Shown: positions 10,900 through 22,629 of the stretch, one piece after another | Layout: each line of letters begins with the position of its first letter | How positions within the stretch are numbered: position 1 is the first letter of the stretch | DNA from: Harmothoe impar | Lineage: Eukaryota > Annelida > Polychaeta > Phyllodocida > Polynoidae | Assembly (NCBI GenBank): GCA_947462335.1 | Contig: OX381704.1 | Span: forward strand, 25,195,955 to 25,259,954 | Length of the DNA: 64,000 bases | Reading direction: 5' to 3' | Position numbers and translations under genes: made by a program | Notes under the pieces: generated by a model | The model's input: the letters and a program-made list of their open reading frames with translations, nothing else | The model's database searches: none | Told to the model about the DNA's origin: nothing

Positions 10900-11810
10900 T
10901 ATGTACATCTGTATAATGGGGTTTTCAGGAAAACATATTGTACTACATCCCTGATATGATATATCAATCTTCATCCTATCAATTTATGCACAATAAATGG
11001 TATCAAATTATCAACCTGCATACAAACTCAATGTACTATAAAAGGGTTTAGTCAAAGCACGCACATAAAATAGCGATTACCTGTATTCTCCTACGTAGAA
11101 TTCCTTTTCCCCAACAGAACTAGATTTAAATAAATACTGTATTAACCAGTTAACGGGCACATTTCATCAGTGTTCATATATACACTTAATATCAGCATTC
11201 CCTGCATATATTTCTTTTCGAACCTTAATGTGCTAATGGTGAACTATTCCATTAGATAAAGTAGAAAGTAAAAAAATATAATGTAGATGCTATATATCAC
11301 AGATACAGCTGGAGGATAAATCGATAGGTGCTCCAAGATGTACAGCATCCTATGCAGACTGTAGCACAGACTAGTTCATCACTCCTACATAGTACTGGTA
11401 TGTAATAGGTTAACATGTCGAAAGGTGTTGCCCCTTTCTGACTTGAATTCTGTATACCCACCATGTGTCCGTATCTGGACATCACTTGCTGTACATGTAC
11501 TTATAGTGGGGCGCATTGATACCAATATACAGACTATCAAGCATGTAATAGAAAGGTGTATCCATCTCGGGAAACTTTCTGGCATAAAGTGATATAACAG
11601 TCCTGCTATGAGTGTGACGAAGACCGGTGTTTATGTCGTATAATTATGTACAGACATGCTCCATTAAAATGTATTGACCATAACGATTCTGCAATGCATT
11701 TTAGACACATCCTACTGCATAATCTAGAACCAGTCAATTCTACTGTACACTAGCAATAATGATAGCCGATCAAGGAAGGGAAATACCCATCTATAACTTA
11801 AAATATCTAA
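10900..11810. other. Gene-free stretch
   Basis: AT-rich sequence. Short open frames on the minus strand near 11297-11585 have no recognisable motif. No RNA gene or readable element end was found. Confidence 0.35.
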
Positions 11811-11919
11811 ACCAGGCATTATGGACGGTGTGGTAAGATCCAATATACCATGGAGTTGGTGTTATTCTCTGGCAAACCACAACGCTGCATGCAGTCCTTC
11901 CCTAGAGACACCCTGCATA
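11811..11919. repeat. Rx copy 2, left part (continues at 14224)
   Basis: Matches the Rx core up to 'ccctgcata'. The remainder, 'atatggccaccactcccctc' and 'tctcccaggag', is found at 14224-14260 on the far side of the inserted element. Confidence 0.6.
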
Positions 11920-14223
11920 TAGTCTAGTGAATTAAGGGAAATATACTTTATTTCTGGATAAAAGTACCAAAGTTGGTTTATAGGTAGATAAATATATGTT
12001 ATTGAATATTTTTCCTTGCTCCAACCAAAAAGTGTCCTGCAACACTATTTTTGGGTCATTTTCCTGAAAAATGTGATAGATGACAATAATAATTTTATAA
12101 GTTAATCTTTTGCAGGTTTCTAGCATTGAGACCTAATAATATTGCCATAATAGACATTAATTGTCATAAATATGAGAGAATCAGCCCCCAAAAAATGCAA
12201 TATGGGTGCAAAATTAAAGCTGAAAGGCAAAACTAGTTGTGCCTTGATGCTTTCATTTTAATTACTTTCACAAGCTGTCAATAGTACTTTTTTAACTGCT
12301 CATATATTTTAAGGGTAATTCTATGTGTTTTCATGTATGTTATACCCTGTTAGGTTACAGAAGTGGTAGTAGTAGGATTATCTAGGGGAGATATGTTATC
12401 AATCTATATGGAATGGGTATTGCAGCAGAACACCGCAAACGAAGGGCTGCAGCCACCACAAGTAAACTGCAGTTGTCACACTGGGGGGTTTGGGGGCATG
12501 CCCCCTCAAGACAATTTTGAATTTATAGCCTTCAAATAGTCCATTCTTATGAATTTTGCACACACTTTATGAAAGGTCTGATCTATATCTAGCCTCTATC
12601 ATTTGGTTTGGGATTTTTTTGGAGGGAGAGATCCTTTGGAAAAATACGTTTGTCACCTGAAGGCATGCCCCCCACCTATAACATATATTTGAACACATTG
12701 AGAAGGAGGGAGTGGCATTGAGGGGAAAGAAGGGGTGCGGCTGGAGAGCTTAACTGAACTTGAGGACCTTCTATAAAAACTTACGGTCACATATAAAGTT
12801 GCAAGCAGGGTACAGCGAGCTTGGTACCCACAGGATATTTTCGAGATCTAGAGGCAAAAGGGTTCTTTCTGGTGGGTTCTGAGAGCTGTATAGATTCATT
12901 TTCAGCCAGCAGTCAGGGGTTGTTCTAGTTGATTTTTCTTTCAAAAAGGAAGACTGTGAATCCACACTCTTTTGTTTTGCATCCTATTTCCTGAATGTTC
13001 TTTTTTTTCTAATGCTTCCCTTTCCCTCCAACTGCTTCCCTCTCCCTAGGCTTGAGTACACAGAGGTCGTAGAGGTCGTAGAGGCCACAGGGGTAGGCCA
13101 GGGCATGGGAGGGGATCTGGAGGGGAGGAGAGTGGACATGGAATGGAAGGTGAGGTTGAGGGATATTGGAGGTGTATGGTAGGGGAGGGACCACGTCCCC
13201 CCTCCATCTTTAAGAAATCCCTCAGCCCGCAGCATGCCCCCCTCCCAAACCTGAGAAGAGGAATGGGGGGAGGGGGGGTGGCAGAAGGCGTGACAATGCC
13301 CCTGCTCTCAGGGGAATTTGGAAATAATCTGGTACAGGATCTATATAAAATATAGCAAATATTTCTGCACGTTTTGTCAAAATCACTTCTCAAACATGAG
13401 TTAAAACGTATAACTGAAAACAGTCAATAAGCTTTAAATGCATTATGTCCCACAATAAATGGAGAACACTTGCACCAACGATTATTTAGAAGAGAATATT
13501 CTACATTAAAAGTACCCTAGTGCATTTTGTGGCCTATTTTTCACTCTTTTGCTATCACTGTGCCCTCTGGTGGGCAAAACTAGAACTACCCCCCCCCCCC
13601 CCAGTCACATTTTCCCCCACCTGCTCAGAAATATATGAATCCCCCCCTCCAGGAAAAGATACTATCTACTCCCCTGAAATGCTTTTCTTAAATTAAGAGC
13701 TAGTTTTCCAATCTTTCTGTTCATTCCTTCTCTCCTTTTCCTCTCTATTTCCTCTCCTCTCTCTTTTTTTGTGTTGGGGGTGGGGGCAATCCTGTTGCAT
13801 CCCCCCCCCCCTTACCCCTGAATCAGCCTTTTTTCAAATCAAAAGAAACAGCTAAATGAACCTGAAAAATATGGTTTCATGTGATCTGACAGTCATCTTT
13901 ATGAAGGGCAGCCATCTTGAATTTTTAATGCATGATTTAGATTTGGATATTAACCTACATTGATAGTTACCAGTTAAGCATCTTGTATGGTTTCAGCCCT
14001 AAATATTTCTATAAAAGTTCTACAAATTAAGATTTCCTGTTTATTTCAATGATTTTGATGATCACATTTCAAAATGGCTGAAAAACGGTGATAGCATGGA
14101 AATTTCTTTTGGAGCAAGGAAAAAAGTGAAAGTTCTTGGTTCAAACCATGTGTAAAACACTTTTGGCACTTTTATCCAGTAATAAAGTATAATGCCAATT
14201 CGTTCCCTTAATTCACTAGACTA
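11920..14223. mobile_element. 2.3-kb TIR element inserted in Rx
   Basis: The termini are perfect inverted repeats: agtctagtgaattaagggaa at 11921-11940 and its reverse complement at 14203-14222, extendable by one T/A pair to 11920 and 14223. Both arms continue with looser complementarity (actttat.tctggataaaagt; tccttgctcca). The flanking Rx repeat is split cleanly with an apparent ATA duplication. The interior holds G- and C-rich low-complexity runs (13259-13276, 13585-13603, 13800-13812) and no convincing transposase frame, so it is probably non-autonomous. Confidence 0.72.
13560..13573 (-). promoter_or_regulatory. Full CTCF-consensus match, minus strand
   Basis: The reverse complement ccaccagagggcac fits CCASYAGRKGGCRS at all 14 positions. 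It lies inside the 11920-14223 element, so it may have been carried in by it. No binding evidence. Confidence 0.35.
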
Positions 14224-14539
14224 ATATGGCCACCACTCCCCTCGTCTCCCAGGAGTTTGGTCACACTGGGTACGGGATGTTTACCTAAGTAACCCTGGGG
14301 ATCTTTATTTATGACGTGACACTGACAGGAATAAGTTGAGAGTATGGCTTGGGTTAACATTTATGATGTTTCTTTTCCTGCTATAGGTTTTTAGAAAGCT
14401 ATAATTATTGTTTCAATATTGTTTCGAACTCAGGTCAGAGCATTTAGGTAGTCTAAAATAGCAAATGATTGCTGATACAATGAACTTATGTTTATGCCTA
14501 CCCACAATATAATATATACCGTAACAAAATGTGGATACC

Positions 14540-15600
14540 GGAATATGATACAATGGCGACATAATTAATACACTTGCTCCACTGTCACACTGGACAATGT
14601 ATTCATTAATATAAACAAGCTGCTCAGCTCAATGGTATCATCATACCCTTTTATCATATATTCATCCTCTTTAAGTGTAATGAACGTCATTGTATGGTGG
14701 CTGGACAGGAGGTCTGCAGTGGCTTTGTTTAACAGAGGAGCCTCCTGGGTTTCCTTACATAAATTGTCATTTATGAGAATATTGTAAGTTAAGACCAGAT
14801 CATGAGGCAAGATGAGATTACATTTCAATCAATCATTGGTTTTGATAATTACACCAACGATCTTTCCTCGCTTATGATATAAGCCTCTTCGTTTAGACTA
14901 TAATAAGCCATAACTACACTTTATATATCATAGTGATACAACGTTATTCAACATGGATTATTATGTAATTCCATTTCAAAATGGTGGAAATACCAAACTG
15001 TTGATCTGAGAGTATCAATAGAAAATAGAGTCAATGGGACGTCTCGATGTCACTGGGAATGGTCTTTTTCTTTCAAGCAGGGAGAAGGTTAATTTTTTCT
15101 GTGAATATGCCAAGGTTTTTAGAGCCTGCTGCAAGAGGGATCCTAATTATTGCTATCCCCAGCCTAGCAAAGTTTAAATTGATGGGGGAGTTGGGGAATA
15201 CCATGCTTATTAAGCTATAGTACTTTGCTTGCATTTTAACTAAGAATGGGTAGATTTGCCTGGTCCTCCCGCCAATCCGCAAAAGCCTAGCCCCACCTGT
15301 TTAAAAAAAAGACCAATCCCTGACTATCCTTTGCTATGCTTTCCCAAGTAATATAGATGTATAGATTACCAAAGTATGTCGTGTGTCATTAAGCTAATGT
15401 AAAATGGCAATCAGCCAAAGTGAAACTATGAATCAGGTAAAACAGCTAGTTACTCGCTTATTTGATAATGACATGGTCATCCTCCTATCGCACATCTGTA
15501 CGGCATCACTCATTATGATGGATCGAGTAAGCCTTTTGTGGCTTGTAGTTTCCTATCTTGGTATGGAAAGTATGATACATAGGCAGAACTGCACTTTTAT
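14540..15600. repeat. Dispersed repeat block R3 with downstream segment, copy 1
   Basis: R3 core: 'accagatcatgaggcaagat' followed by 'gagatta', preceded by 'cagaggagcc.cctgggt'. Copies lie near 29840-30260, 53280-53480, 54780-54960 and 57960-58140. The downstream segment (15360-15600: 'atggcaatcagccaaagtga', 'gataatgacatggtcat') is matched in the same order at 30850-31200. The minus-strand frame at 14565-14828 covers R3 and is not conserved. Confidence 0.6.
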
Positions 15601-15615
15601 CTGCAGCTATCTATG

Positions 15616-15689
15616 AAATAATAATGATAATAATAATAATAACAATAATAATAATGATAATAATAATAATAATAATAATAATAATAGTA
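15616..15689. repeat. (AAT)n microsatellite
   Basis: About 70 bp of ATA/AAT trinucleotides with scattered G and C interruptions. The Ile-rich open frames on both strands here are artefacts of the repeat. Confidence 0.9.
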
Positions 15690-15779
15690 ATGATATTCCC
15701 TAATTTGATACTCATAACTAACCTACAATATTTCTTGTCAACCCTAGTGCCTTTCCAATGCAAGCAGGTTCTGGTACTA

Positions 15780-16610
15780 GTTGGACCCTTCCCTATTTGT
15801 GGTAACACTGACTCCATTCACCCTGGCTATACACACAGCCAATTGGTGCTTCTGGAGGTGGGCTTCCTCCCGGGATGAGATTGGGTTAATGTGCAGGGCT
15901 GGATACCATCAGACTAGTGTTATCACACCCAGACAGGTTGCGCTGTGCATTCTCCTGCTAGCCACTGCCGCGTGACCCGAATAAAGCTATCAACGCCCCC
16001 CGATCCCAGTGCCCTTGTGGTGTCACGGTACAAATAGCCAACCACATCTCTGGTTCTGACCCTATTTTTCTCCTTCAGATGGGCAAAAGGTTGGGTTCTT
16101 TTGAGTGTGCAGTAATGAATGACCCCTTAAATCAAAGCTTAACACATATCTGATTTTTTGATTTGCATCCCGCATTAAAAAGTGTATTCCGATTTTGCGC
16201 TAGTTGCCATGGAAACTGACTTACCCAAATTGGAGAAATTTTACAGGTGCCCAGCGACCTTTGACCTTGACCTTTGACTCCTCCAAGCACCACCCAGGGT
16301 TACCATGGCAACAGCCAACTTTTTATATTTTTTTTACCAAGGCCTCTGGCAACAATTTGGGCTGCAGATTATGATTCTGTGACAAATGTAAGGCCACCTA
16401 CCACTGATTATATGCACAGTAGTACCGTTTTTCATTGGCACTATTCTGGGGCCGAATTTGTACTGTGACACCTTGTGGGGGGTCAGTGGTCTGTTACACA
16501 AGGGGAGTGTATAGGTTGGTGGCAGCATGTAGTGATGATGGTAGATCTGGAGAAGGGAACCAGTTAGATTTTGTCAATATCATTTAGTTTTAGCTTCAGG
16601 GCCAATTGGA
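15780..16610. repeat. R1 block copy 2 (interrupted)
   Basis: Best-preserved R1 copy: 'cctatttgtggtaacactga', 'ggaggtgggcttcctcc', 'gtgcagggctggataccatc', then 'cgtgacccgaata'. It is split after 'ccttgtgg' by the element at 16021-16470 and resumes with 'gggtcagtggtctg' and 'gtggcagcatgtagtgatga'. Confidence 0.7.
16021..16470. mobile_element. 450-bp non-autonomous TIR element, 8-bp TSD
   Basis: TIRs tgtcacggtacaaata (16021) and tttgtactgtgaca (ends 16470); direct duplication ccttgtgg at 16013-16020 and 16471-16478, single in the uninterrupted R1 copy near 39990. The 8-bp duplication suggests a hAT-type source. No transposase. Confidence 0.72.
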
Positions 16611-16639
16611 AAGCTATGCTAGATTAATAGTCCAGGCAA

Positions 16640-17165
16640 TATGTGAAATAGGTGTGAATTTTTTCATAAAAGCATGAAACTTCTCAGGCTTGTACTCCAT
16701 ATCCATGTTATGAATTTCAGAGGTGGGGCCACTGAGAAAACCCATTATTATGGCCGTGGCGGCCATTTTAAGTCGGCCATTACCAAAAAATCTGTTTTCT
16801 TCAATCAAGCAGCAACTAAACACAGTACTGCAACAAAAAAGGTGTCTAGACCCATGTTTTCAGGGTCACAGAATATAATTATGCAATGAGAAATGGTGTA
16901 GTATGGCTAGTTTAACTATGGTGGCCATTTTGGTTCCGCCATTACCAAAAATTGTGTGGTCTTTGATAACTTCACAACCAAATGGAGTATTTCTTGAAGC
17001 AAGAAAGGTGTCTATACCCACATTTCCAGGGTCAAGGAATAATGTGATGCCATCAGAGAATGTTGTTTTTTTTAGTTTCACCAGGAAGCTGTTTCACCTT
17101 AAATGACAATAATTTGTGGACCCCACAAATGCTATGTGGACTACGGCAAATGCTTTATGGGTGTG
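16640..17165. repeat. Left arm: degenerate ~165-bp units with AAAATGGCCGCCAT motif
   Basis: Two to three units each containing 'tatggcggccattttaagtc' type sequence, 'ttaccaaaaa', an AT-rich middle, 'aaaggtgtctagacccatgt' and 'ttccagggtcacagaat'. This arm is the inverted complement of 19990-20480, including the junction 'aatgacaat.atttgtggaccccacaaatgctatgtggacta'. The open frames on both strands here are mirrored between arms and are not genes. Confidence 0.75.
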
Positions 17166-17169
17166 GCAA

Positions 17170-18602
17170 ATGCTTTATACCAGTAATTATGATGGTTGAT
17201 TACCCTGTGATTAAGCATACCTATGCGGCACCCATAAAGCATTTGAGGGGGTCCATATATCATTTACAGGCCTCAATAAATTGTTTTGATTTGAGGTGAA
17301 ACGGCCTCCTGAAAAAGAGGCTAAGTGCTCCTGGTGGGGGAGGGCTGAGAGCATCACATAATGAGCTATGATGCATGATATTATGACTGGAAGGGTAGTG
17401 ATTGGCCTCATCCCCCTGTCTTATACAGTTTGATCCTGCCCAACCCAGATTGATGGGTTGGGAACAGGGGATGGATGAGGAGACAAGTATGGGGATAGGT
17501 TCAAGATAGTTCTTGGAGAACCTATTTATGGTGAGAGCAAGGTGAGAAGTATGGCGAGAGGTTCCTATCCTTCCAGAATCTCATATGGGACACTTAATAT
17601 TACACCCTTATATGCAATGAGCACCTAGAATGAGGTGTGTGTCCTCCCGGGTTTCCCACAGTGCTGAGGCATAGGTGGTATATGTAGGGCACCATCTAAT
17701 CAGCCTTTTTAGATACTACTAGCAGATTTTAACATAGAATACCACCCAATATGACACTGTGGCAGGTAGGTCTTGATTTCCCTTTTGTCGTATTGCCTGT
17801 TTAATGAATTTTGGACATAAGCCTGGTTGCCTATGCCTATGGGATTTCCTATTACACAGACCTAGCTAGAACTTAAGTACACACAGAGGCAATCAGAAGA
17901 TACTTAACCAACCCCCTATAGGGTGTTCTCAAGACCTGCATCAGTGTATCAACCTAGGCACTTACACTCAAGTCCCAAGGGCATCCATAGATTCACACAA
18001 AAATGCCCATGTCCCTATGTCAAACACTCTTTCCTCCTTTATCCTGCCCTATCATTGTGTCCTATCCTATCCCCTCCCAAGTCCACTGAACTTCCATGTT
18101 ACCTACATTTACCATATTCCCTTGATATCCACATCCCCTCACCTCCATGTAATTCCCCTTCTCTCTCTTTTATTATCACACCATCTTCCCTCCCTTATCC
18201 CTTCTGCTCCGATATCCCCATAGCCTCCTGCAGTAGTCACTATCCTCATCGAGTCACCCCTATCCTCCTCCAGCATCCCACGCTCTCTTCCAGCCTCCCC
18301 TATCTCAGCTCTAGCATCTTCTAGCATCCCTGAGCATCTATCACTTCTCCAGGATTTTTGAAATCTCATTGCCGGTCTAACAACATTCCTCTGAAGTATC
18401 CAAACCGTCCTCTTCTATCTCTTTGTCAAAATCTCCCTGATTACCGATGCCTCCCTGCTCCTCAATGCCATCCTCCTTCTTTACTTGCAGTGTGTGCCCC
18501 TTTCTGGCAGGGAGAGGCAAGCAGGGACATTGACTGGGAGGAGGTACTTTGAGAGGGAGGGTGAGATATTGGCAGGAAGTACCTTGAGATGAAGGGTGGG
18601 AC
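17170..18602. other. Spacer of the inverted array; gene-free
   Basis: 17700-17860 contains nothing recognisable. 18010-18360 is pyrimidine-rich (tcctcccc runs), producing Pro/Ser-rich frames on + and their complements on -, which I reject as genes. 18450-18600 has loose G-rich repeats. Confidence 0.4.
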
Positions 18603-18966
18603 AGTGTTGTCAGAAACTTTTTTTGCACACAGGCCAATGTGGCCTGTGTTGCGAGATCTTACACAGGCCATTTACCTTCTACACAGGCCACATCATCCCT
18701 CTTTTCATACAAATGAATACAAATCTTGATAATTCTTTAATAACAGCAACAAAATCGATTTGAAAGTGCTTAAATTCACTGAAAAATACGCTTATAAGTT
18801 GGATGTACCTAACTCTGCTGCTAATGGGAATATTTGAAAAATTCTTTCACTGTCAGAAAGCTGAGATCATGGCCGGCCATTGTGGCCGATGTCTAATGGC
18901 CTTACATCGGCCATTATGATTCTACATTTGCAAAAACCAATGTGCCGATGTCATTTCGGCAACACT
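18603..18966. mobile_element. 364-bp hAT-like MITE, 8-bp TSD
   Basis: Ends agtgttgtcagaaa and tttcggcaacact are imperfect inverted repeats. The direct duplication ggtgggac lies at 18595-18602 and 18967-18974. The interior has several 'acacaggcca' and 'gatgtc..tggcc' subterminal motifs in both orientations, and no ORF. Eight-base TSD and AGTGTTG termini fit the hAT superfamily. Confidence 0.72.
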
Positions 18967-19299
18967 GGTGGGACATTGATATTGAGAGGGCATCTTGACA
19001 GGAGGGGCTGCATAATGAGATGATGGTTGTTAGTGATTAACATTGTCCCAATAGCTTTTACATTTCAAACATGGTGACCCTTGAGGAGGGGTATCCTGAA
19101 GGAGGGATTAGACCTTAGGAAGTAATGGTTTGATGGCTGAGATGAGAACTGACAATACTGAAGATGGGGTCAGAGATGGTAGAGAGAGGAGATCCAGGAG
19201 GAGTTATGGTGTAGAGCTACAGGAAGAATGGAGGGATCTCTTTAATGGTCTACCAAATATTGCTGCCTTATGACATACACCTTACCAGCATAATATCAT

Positions 19300-19600
19300 T
19301 CTTTATACCACGGTTATCCACTTCAGGCACTCAAATCAGTGCCTAAACTGGATAACCAGTGTGCATTAGTGCCCAGTGGATAACCGCACTGCTATGATGT
19401 CACACAGTGAGTTTACAGGGCAAAATAAATCAGATTTTTTTTTCAAATATTAAAACTGTGGTACAAATGGAATAATACATGAATAATCGAGCACTCAGCC
19501 TGGTTATCCATGGGCACTCGGCTGCACCTTGTGCCTTTGCCCTGGATAACCAACCCTCATGCTCGCTTATTCATGTATCATTCCCATAAAAACCATGGTA
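19300..19600. repeat. Foldback-like repeat with ttatcca...ggcact motifs
   Basis: Repeated 'ggataaccagtgtgc' and 'ggttatccatgggcactc' motifs occur in both orientations. 'aataatacatgaataatcga' near 19470 is complementary to 'gcttattcatgtatcattcc' near 19563. Probably a non-autonomous inverted-repeat element; exact ends uncertain. Confidence 0.5.
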
Positions 19601-20500
19601 ATATGGGGTTTGCTACCGTACCATCTTTATTGCATTGCTACCCATGGTTAGGAAGCAGTCGAGAAAATGTGATTTTTGGTTGGCCCCTAATGGACACGCA
19701 AAAATGGCTGCCATGGACATACTATGCATTATAGACATGTTTTGATGGCACAATGGACCATGGAAATATGGGTATAAAAACCTTGTTTGTTGCAATGCTC
19801 TGAGTCTTTGTGATGTAATTCAAGAATATATGTTTTTGGGTAATGGCCAAAGAAAATGGCCGCCATTGTCAAACTAGGCGTAAATTACCTTTTCTACTAA
19901 CATAATAATATTCTCTGCCCCTGAAAACATGGGTATAGATACTTTATTTATGGCAGTACTACATCTAGTTACGAAGTAATTGAGAAAAATATGTTTCGCC
20001 GTAGTCCATATAGCATTTGTGGGGTCCACAATTTTTTGTCATTTGAGGTGAAACAGCTTCCTGGTAAAACATTGCATAATTAACATTCTCTGATGGCATC
20101 ACATTATACCTTGACCCTGGAAATGTGGGTATAGACACCTTTCTTGCTTCAATACTCCATTTGGTTGTGAAGTTATCAAAGACCACACAGTTTTTGGTAA
20201 TGGCGGAACCAAAATGGCCGCCATAGTCAAACTAGCCATACTACCCCATTCCTCATTGCATAATTATATTCTATGACCCTGAAAACATGGGTCTAGACAC
20301 CTTTTTTGTTGCAGTACTGTATTTAGTTGCTGCTTGATTTAAGAAAACAGATTTTTTGGTAATGGCCGACTTAAAATGGCCGCTACAGGCAAAATAACGA
20401 TATTTTGCTGTGGCCCCACCTCTGATTTTTTTGGTGTGGATATGGACTTGAGACATGCCAAGTCTCTTGCTTTTATGAAAAAATTCACACTGCCTTGAAA
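19600..20500. repeat. Right arm: five ~165-bp AAAATGGCCGCCAT units
   Basis: Successive units begin near 19600, 19760, 19915, 20110 and 20270, each with 'cctgaaaacatgggtataga', 'ccttttttgttgcagtact', 'tttttggtaatggc' and 'aaaatggccgccat'. 19990-20480 is the inverted counterpart of 16640-17165, making a very large imperfect foldback with a 2.8-kb spacer. Confidence 0.75.
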
Positions 20501-20509
20501 ATCATGCAC

Positions 20510-21060
20510 ATATTGCTTGTACTATAACCACCTAAAAGACCCCTCCTTTTGCAATTAGATGGTAGACCTCAAATCAAGAATCAAGCAGTACAGTTTTAAT
20601 GTTTTATTCATATCAGTTAGGCTACACCTCTTCTGCATTCATTAGTGTGGCACTAACACAGTGTGTGAATGTTATTGAACAGGGACACATGGCATTAATG
20701 ATCTAATAATAAATGCAACTAGGACACGTTAATCGAAGGAAATATACATCGTTTCGCTTTCATATTACATACAATATCTTATTTTCCTGCCTCCTTATTG
20801 TATTGTAGCATTTCACATTACATATTATCGTAAATTGATGGTACCTTGATAGCACATGCAAATGATCATTAGATAAAGAGTACATGAATCACTACTGTAT
20901 ACTAGCCTTCACTCCTTCCACCCTCAGTTGCCAGATATAGCATGTAATGATGTTCCCAATTAAACCCTGATTGCCAATCAAGCATACCATGGCTCTCTCG
21001 CGGGCCGATGCAAAACACCATCACAGCACTGTTAAACATTTAATAGAGGCTTAAGGGCCT
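20510..21060. repeat. Repeat blocks R4 and R5, copy 1
   Basis: R4 (20535-20690: 'gatggtagacctcaaatcaa', 'gttaggctacacctctt', 'agtgtggcactaac') recurs at 40215-40350. R5 (20938-20990: 'agcatgtaatgat', 'aattaaaccctgattgccaa') recurs at 41158-41215 and 58806-58855. The R4-R5 order is conserved at 40 kb. Confidence 0.6.
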
Positions 21061-22320
21061 TCCTGCTCAACCATCCTTTGTTACAAGAGCTGTTCACAGC
21101 CCTAGGGACGTCTGAGCTGCTCCCATCTTTCCGATAATCCACAAGTCCACAAGTCCTCTACTCTATGTTCTATCCTTTTAAGTAGTGGGACCACTACATT
21201 CCCATAAGGACTATACTGAATTCATTTTCCCCAACATTACTTGGATTGTCCTTAGCACAGCAGCTGATGTCTTTGCCAAATTTAGGAGTTGGCTACCCCT
21301 CAGGGATGAAGAAGTGCCGAGGTCATTGTCAATATGACACCACTGCCACCTGAAGGCTACTTTCCATATGGTATTGTATGGGCTAAATGTCATATGGCAA
21401 GACTAAAAGAGGGCTTACTGTGTGGAGCATATTATTTTTACCTTCGATATATTTTACGGTTATACACTCTCTGCTGCCTATGTGGTACCCATGTGTATTT
21501 GTATGACAGAAAGTAAGTCTTTGTGATCTGATGTAACGGAATCGATAAACTGGTTTATCCATTTCAGTTTCAGATTACTTTTCAGGCCCCATTTTGCACT
21601 TAACTACTTGCCTATATAACACAGCAAGTAACAATGTCCAAAATGAACACATTATTGTCAATTTACCATACCCACTGATACCTAGTTCCTGCTGCCTAAC
21701 AGACCAGAAAACGGCCATCTCAATGTTAAAACCTTAATCGAGGTACCGAGGCATTCATGCACGTGCATACTCATTTACAGCAGCTGCGAACCCTGGGGCC
21801 ACTAAGCTGTCCAACCCATCATTCCCTTACTCCTTTAAAAAGTAGGAAAATCGCACAGTGTCCCCGCAGGGGTAATGTTGTCTTATAAGAGGGAATTTAG
21901 CTATTCCGTAATGGTATTTTCTTTAGTGCTACAGCTGTAGCTGTTCTCATGAACGGATCCTGCTTCACCTTAGAGGTAGATGCACTGTGCTCACTCCTTG
22001 TACCAAAACACTGACACCTTAAAGGTATTTCATATAATCTACGCATATCGAACTACCCGCAACTATGATATTTGCAGATTTCCCTTACTTAAATGTCATG
22101 ATCTACCTTCATCCTCAATCAAATGTTATTCCCCTCTAGCTGGATGTCCACTGGACAGCGCCATATTGGACTGGTCCCAGTATGCACTCTCTCCTTTCCA
22201 GTCACTAGCTTCAGCAAATTATGTGGACCAGATCAGGGGGCCAAAGCTCTGCTTGGAGAGTGGAACTACTACATTCCCTGCATGCTAGGACACCTGCAAT
22301 CTTTTACCTGTCCAATATAG
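21060..22320. repeat. R6-type block, copies 2 and 3
   Basis: 21190-21440 matches 42690-42930 ('ggattgtc...ttagcacagcagctgatg', 'accactgccacctg', 'ggtattgtatgggct'). 21775-22010 matches the 10560-10830 block. Open frames here differ between copies and are not called. Confidence 0.55.
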
Positions 22321-22625
22321 GGTTGTGGTTAGGACAATGGACTCATGACTAGCAGTACCTAAGTTCAAATCCCCTCCAGGCTAGGTGTGGTTACCATTTT
22401 AACCCCATCGGTTGCAAAAGCTTGCACCAAAAGTTTTGGCAAAACGTTTTTGTAAAACATTTGATGAACCTTTGCAAAAGGTTTGGGTATAGTCTTTTGG
22501 TAACCACTTTTGGTAACCATCTATGTTACACTAAAAGCCACACCAAGGACCGAACCCAGGACCCTTAGATCGGGAGTTCCAGGCTCTCCTGGTTGAGCTA
22601 TGGAGGCTGCTGGTAGATCAAGGTA
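22318..22625. repeat. Two convergent tRNA-like (SINE-type) modules
   Basis: + strand 22318-22385 has an A-box-like 'gtggttaggacaatgg' and a B-box-like 'agttcaaatccc'. Minus strand 22545-22615 has 'tagctcaaccaggagagc' and 'gggttcggtcc'. Between them lie alternating 'caaaagttttggcaaaacg' type repeats that can fold on themselves. Neither module closes a full cloverleaf by eye, so I call tRNA-derived SINE pieces rather than tRNA genes. Confidence 0.5.
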
Positions 22626-22629
22626 CAAT

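Noticed and set aside
13046..13393. Proline-rich minus-strand frame of 115 codons
   Set aside because: Low-complexity purine/pyrimidine tract inside a TIR element; overlapping frames on both strands are equally open.
15611..15878. Isoleucine-rich frames on both strands
   Set aside because: Translation of an (AAT)n microsatellite.
16674..17106. Frames containing GHFKSAITKKSVFFNQAATK, repeated on the minus strand near 20271-20456
   Set aside because: The mirrored similarity comes from the inverted-repeat arms, not from two genes; the sequence has no known domain.
17923..18324. 133-codon Pro/Ser-rich + frame
   Set aside because: Pyrimidine-rich low-complexity DNA; no start context, domain or conserved copy.
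22318..22385. Functional tRNA gene
   Set aside because: A- and B-box-like motifs are present, but acceptor and anticodon arms do not pair well; treated as SINE-derived.
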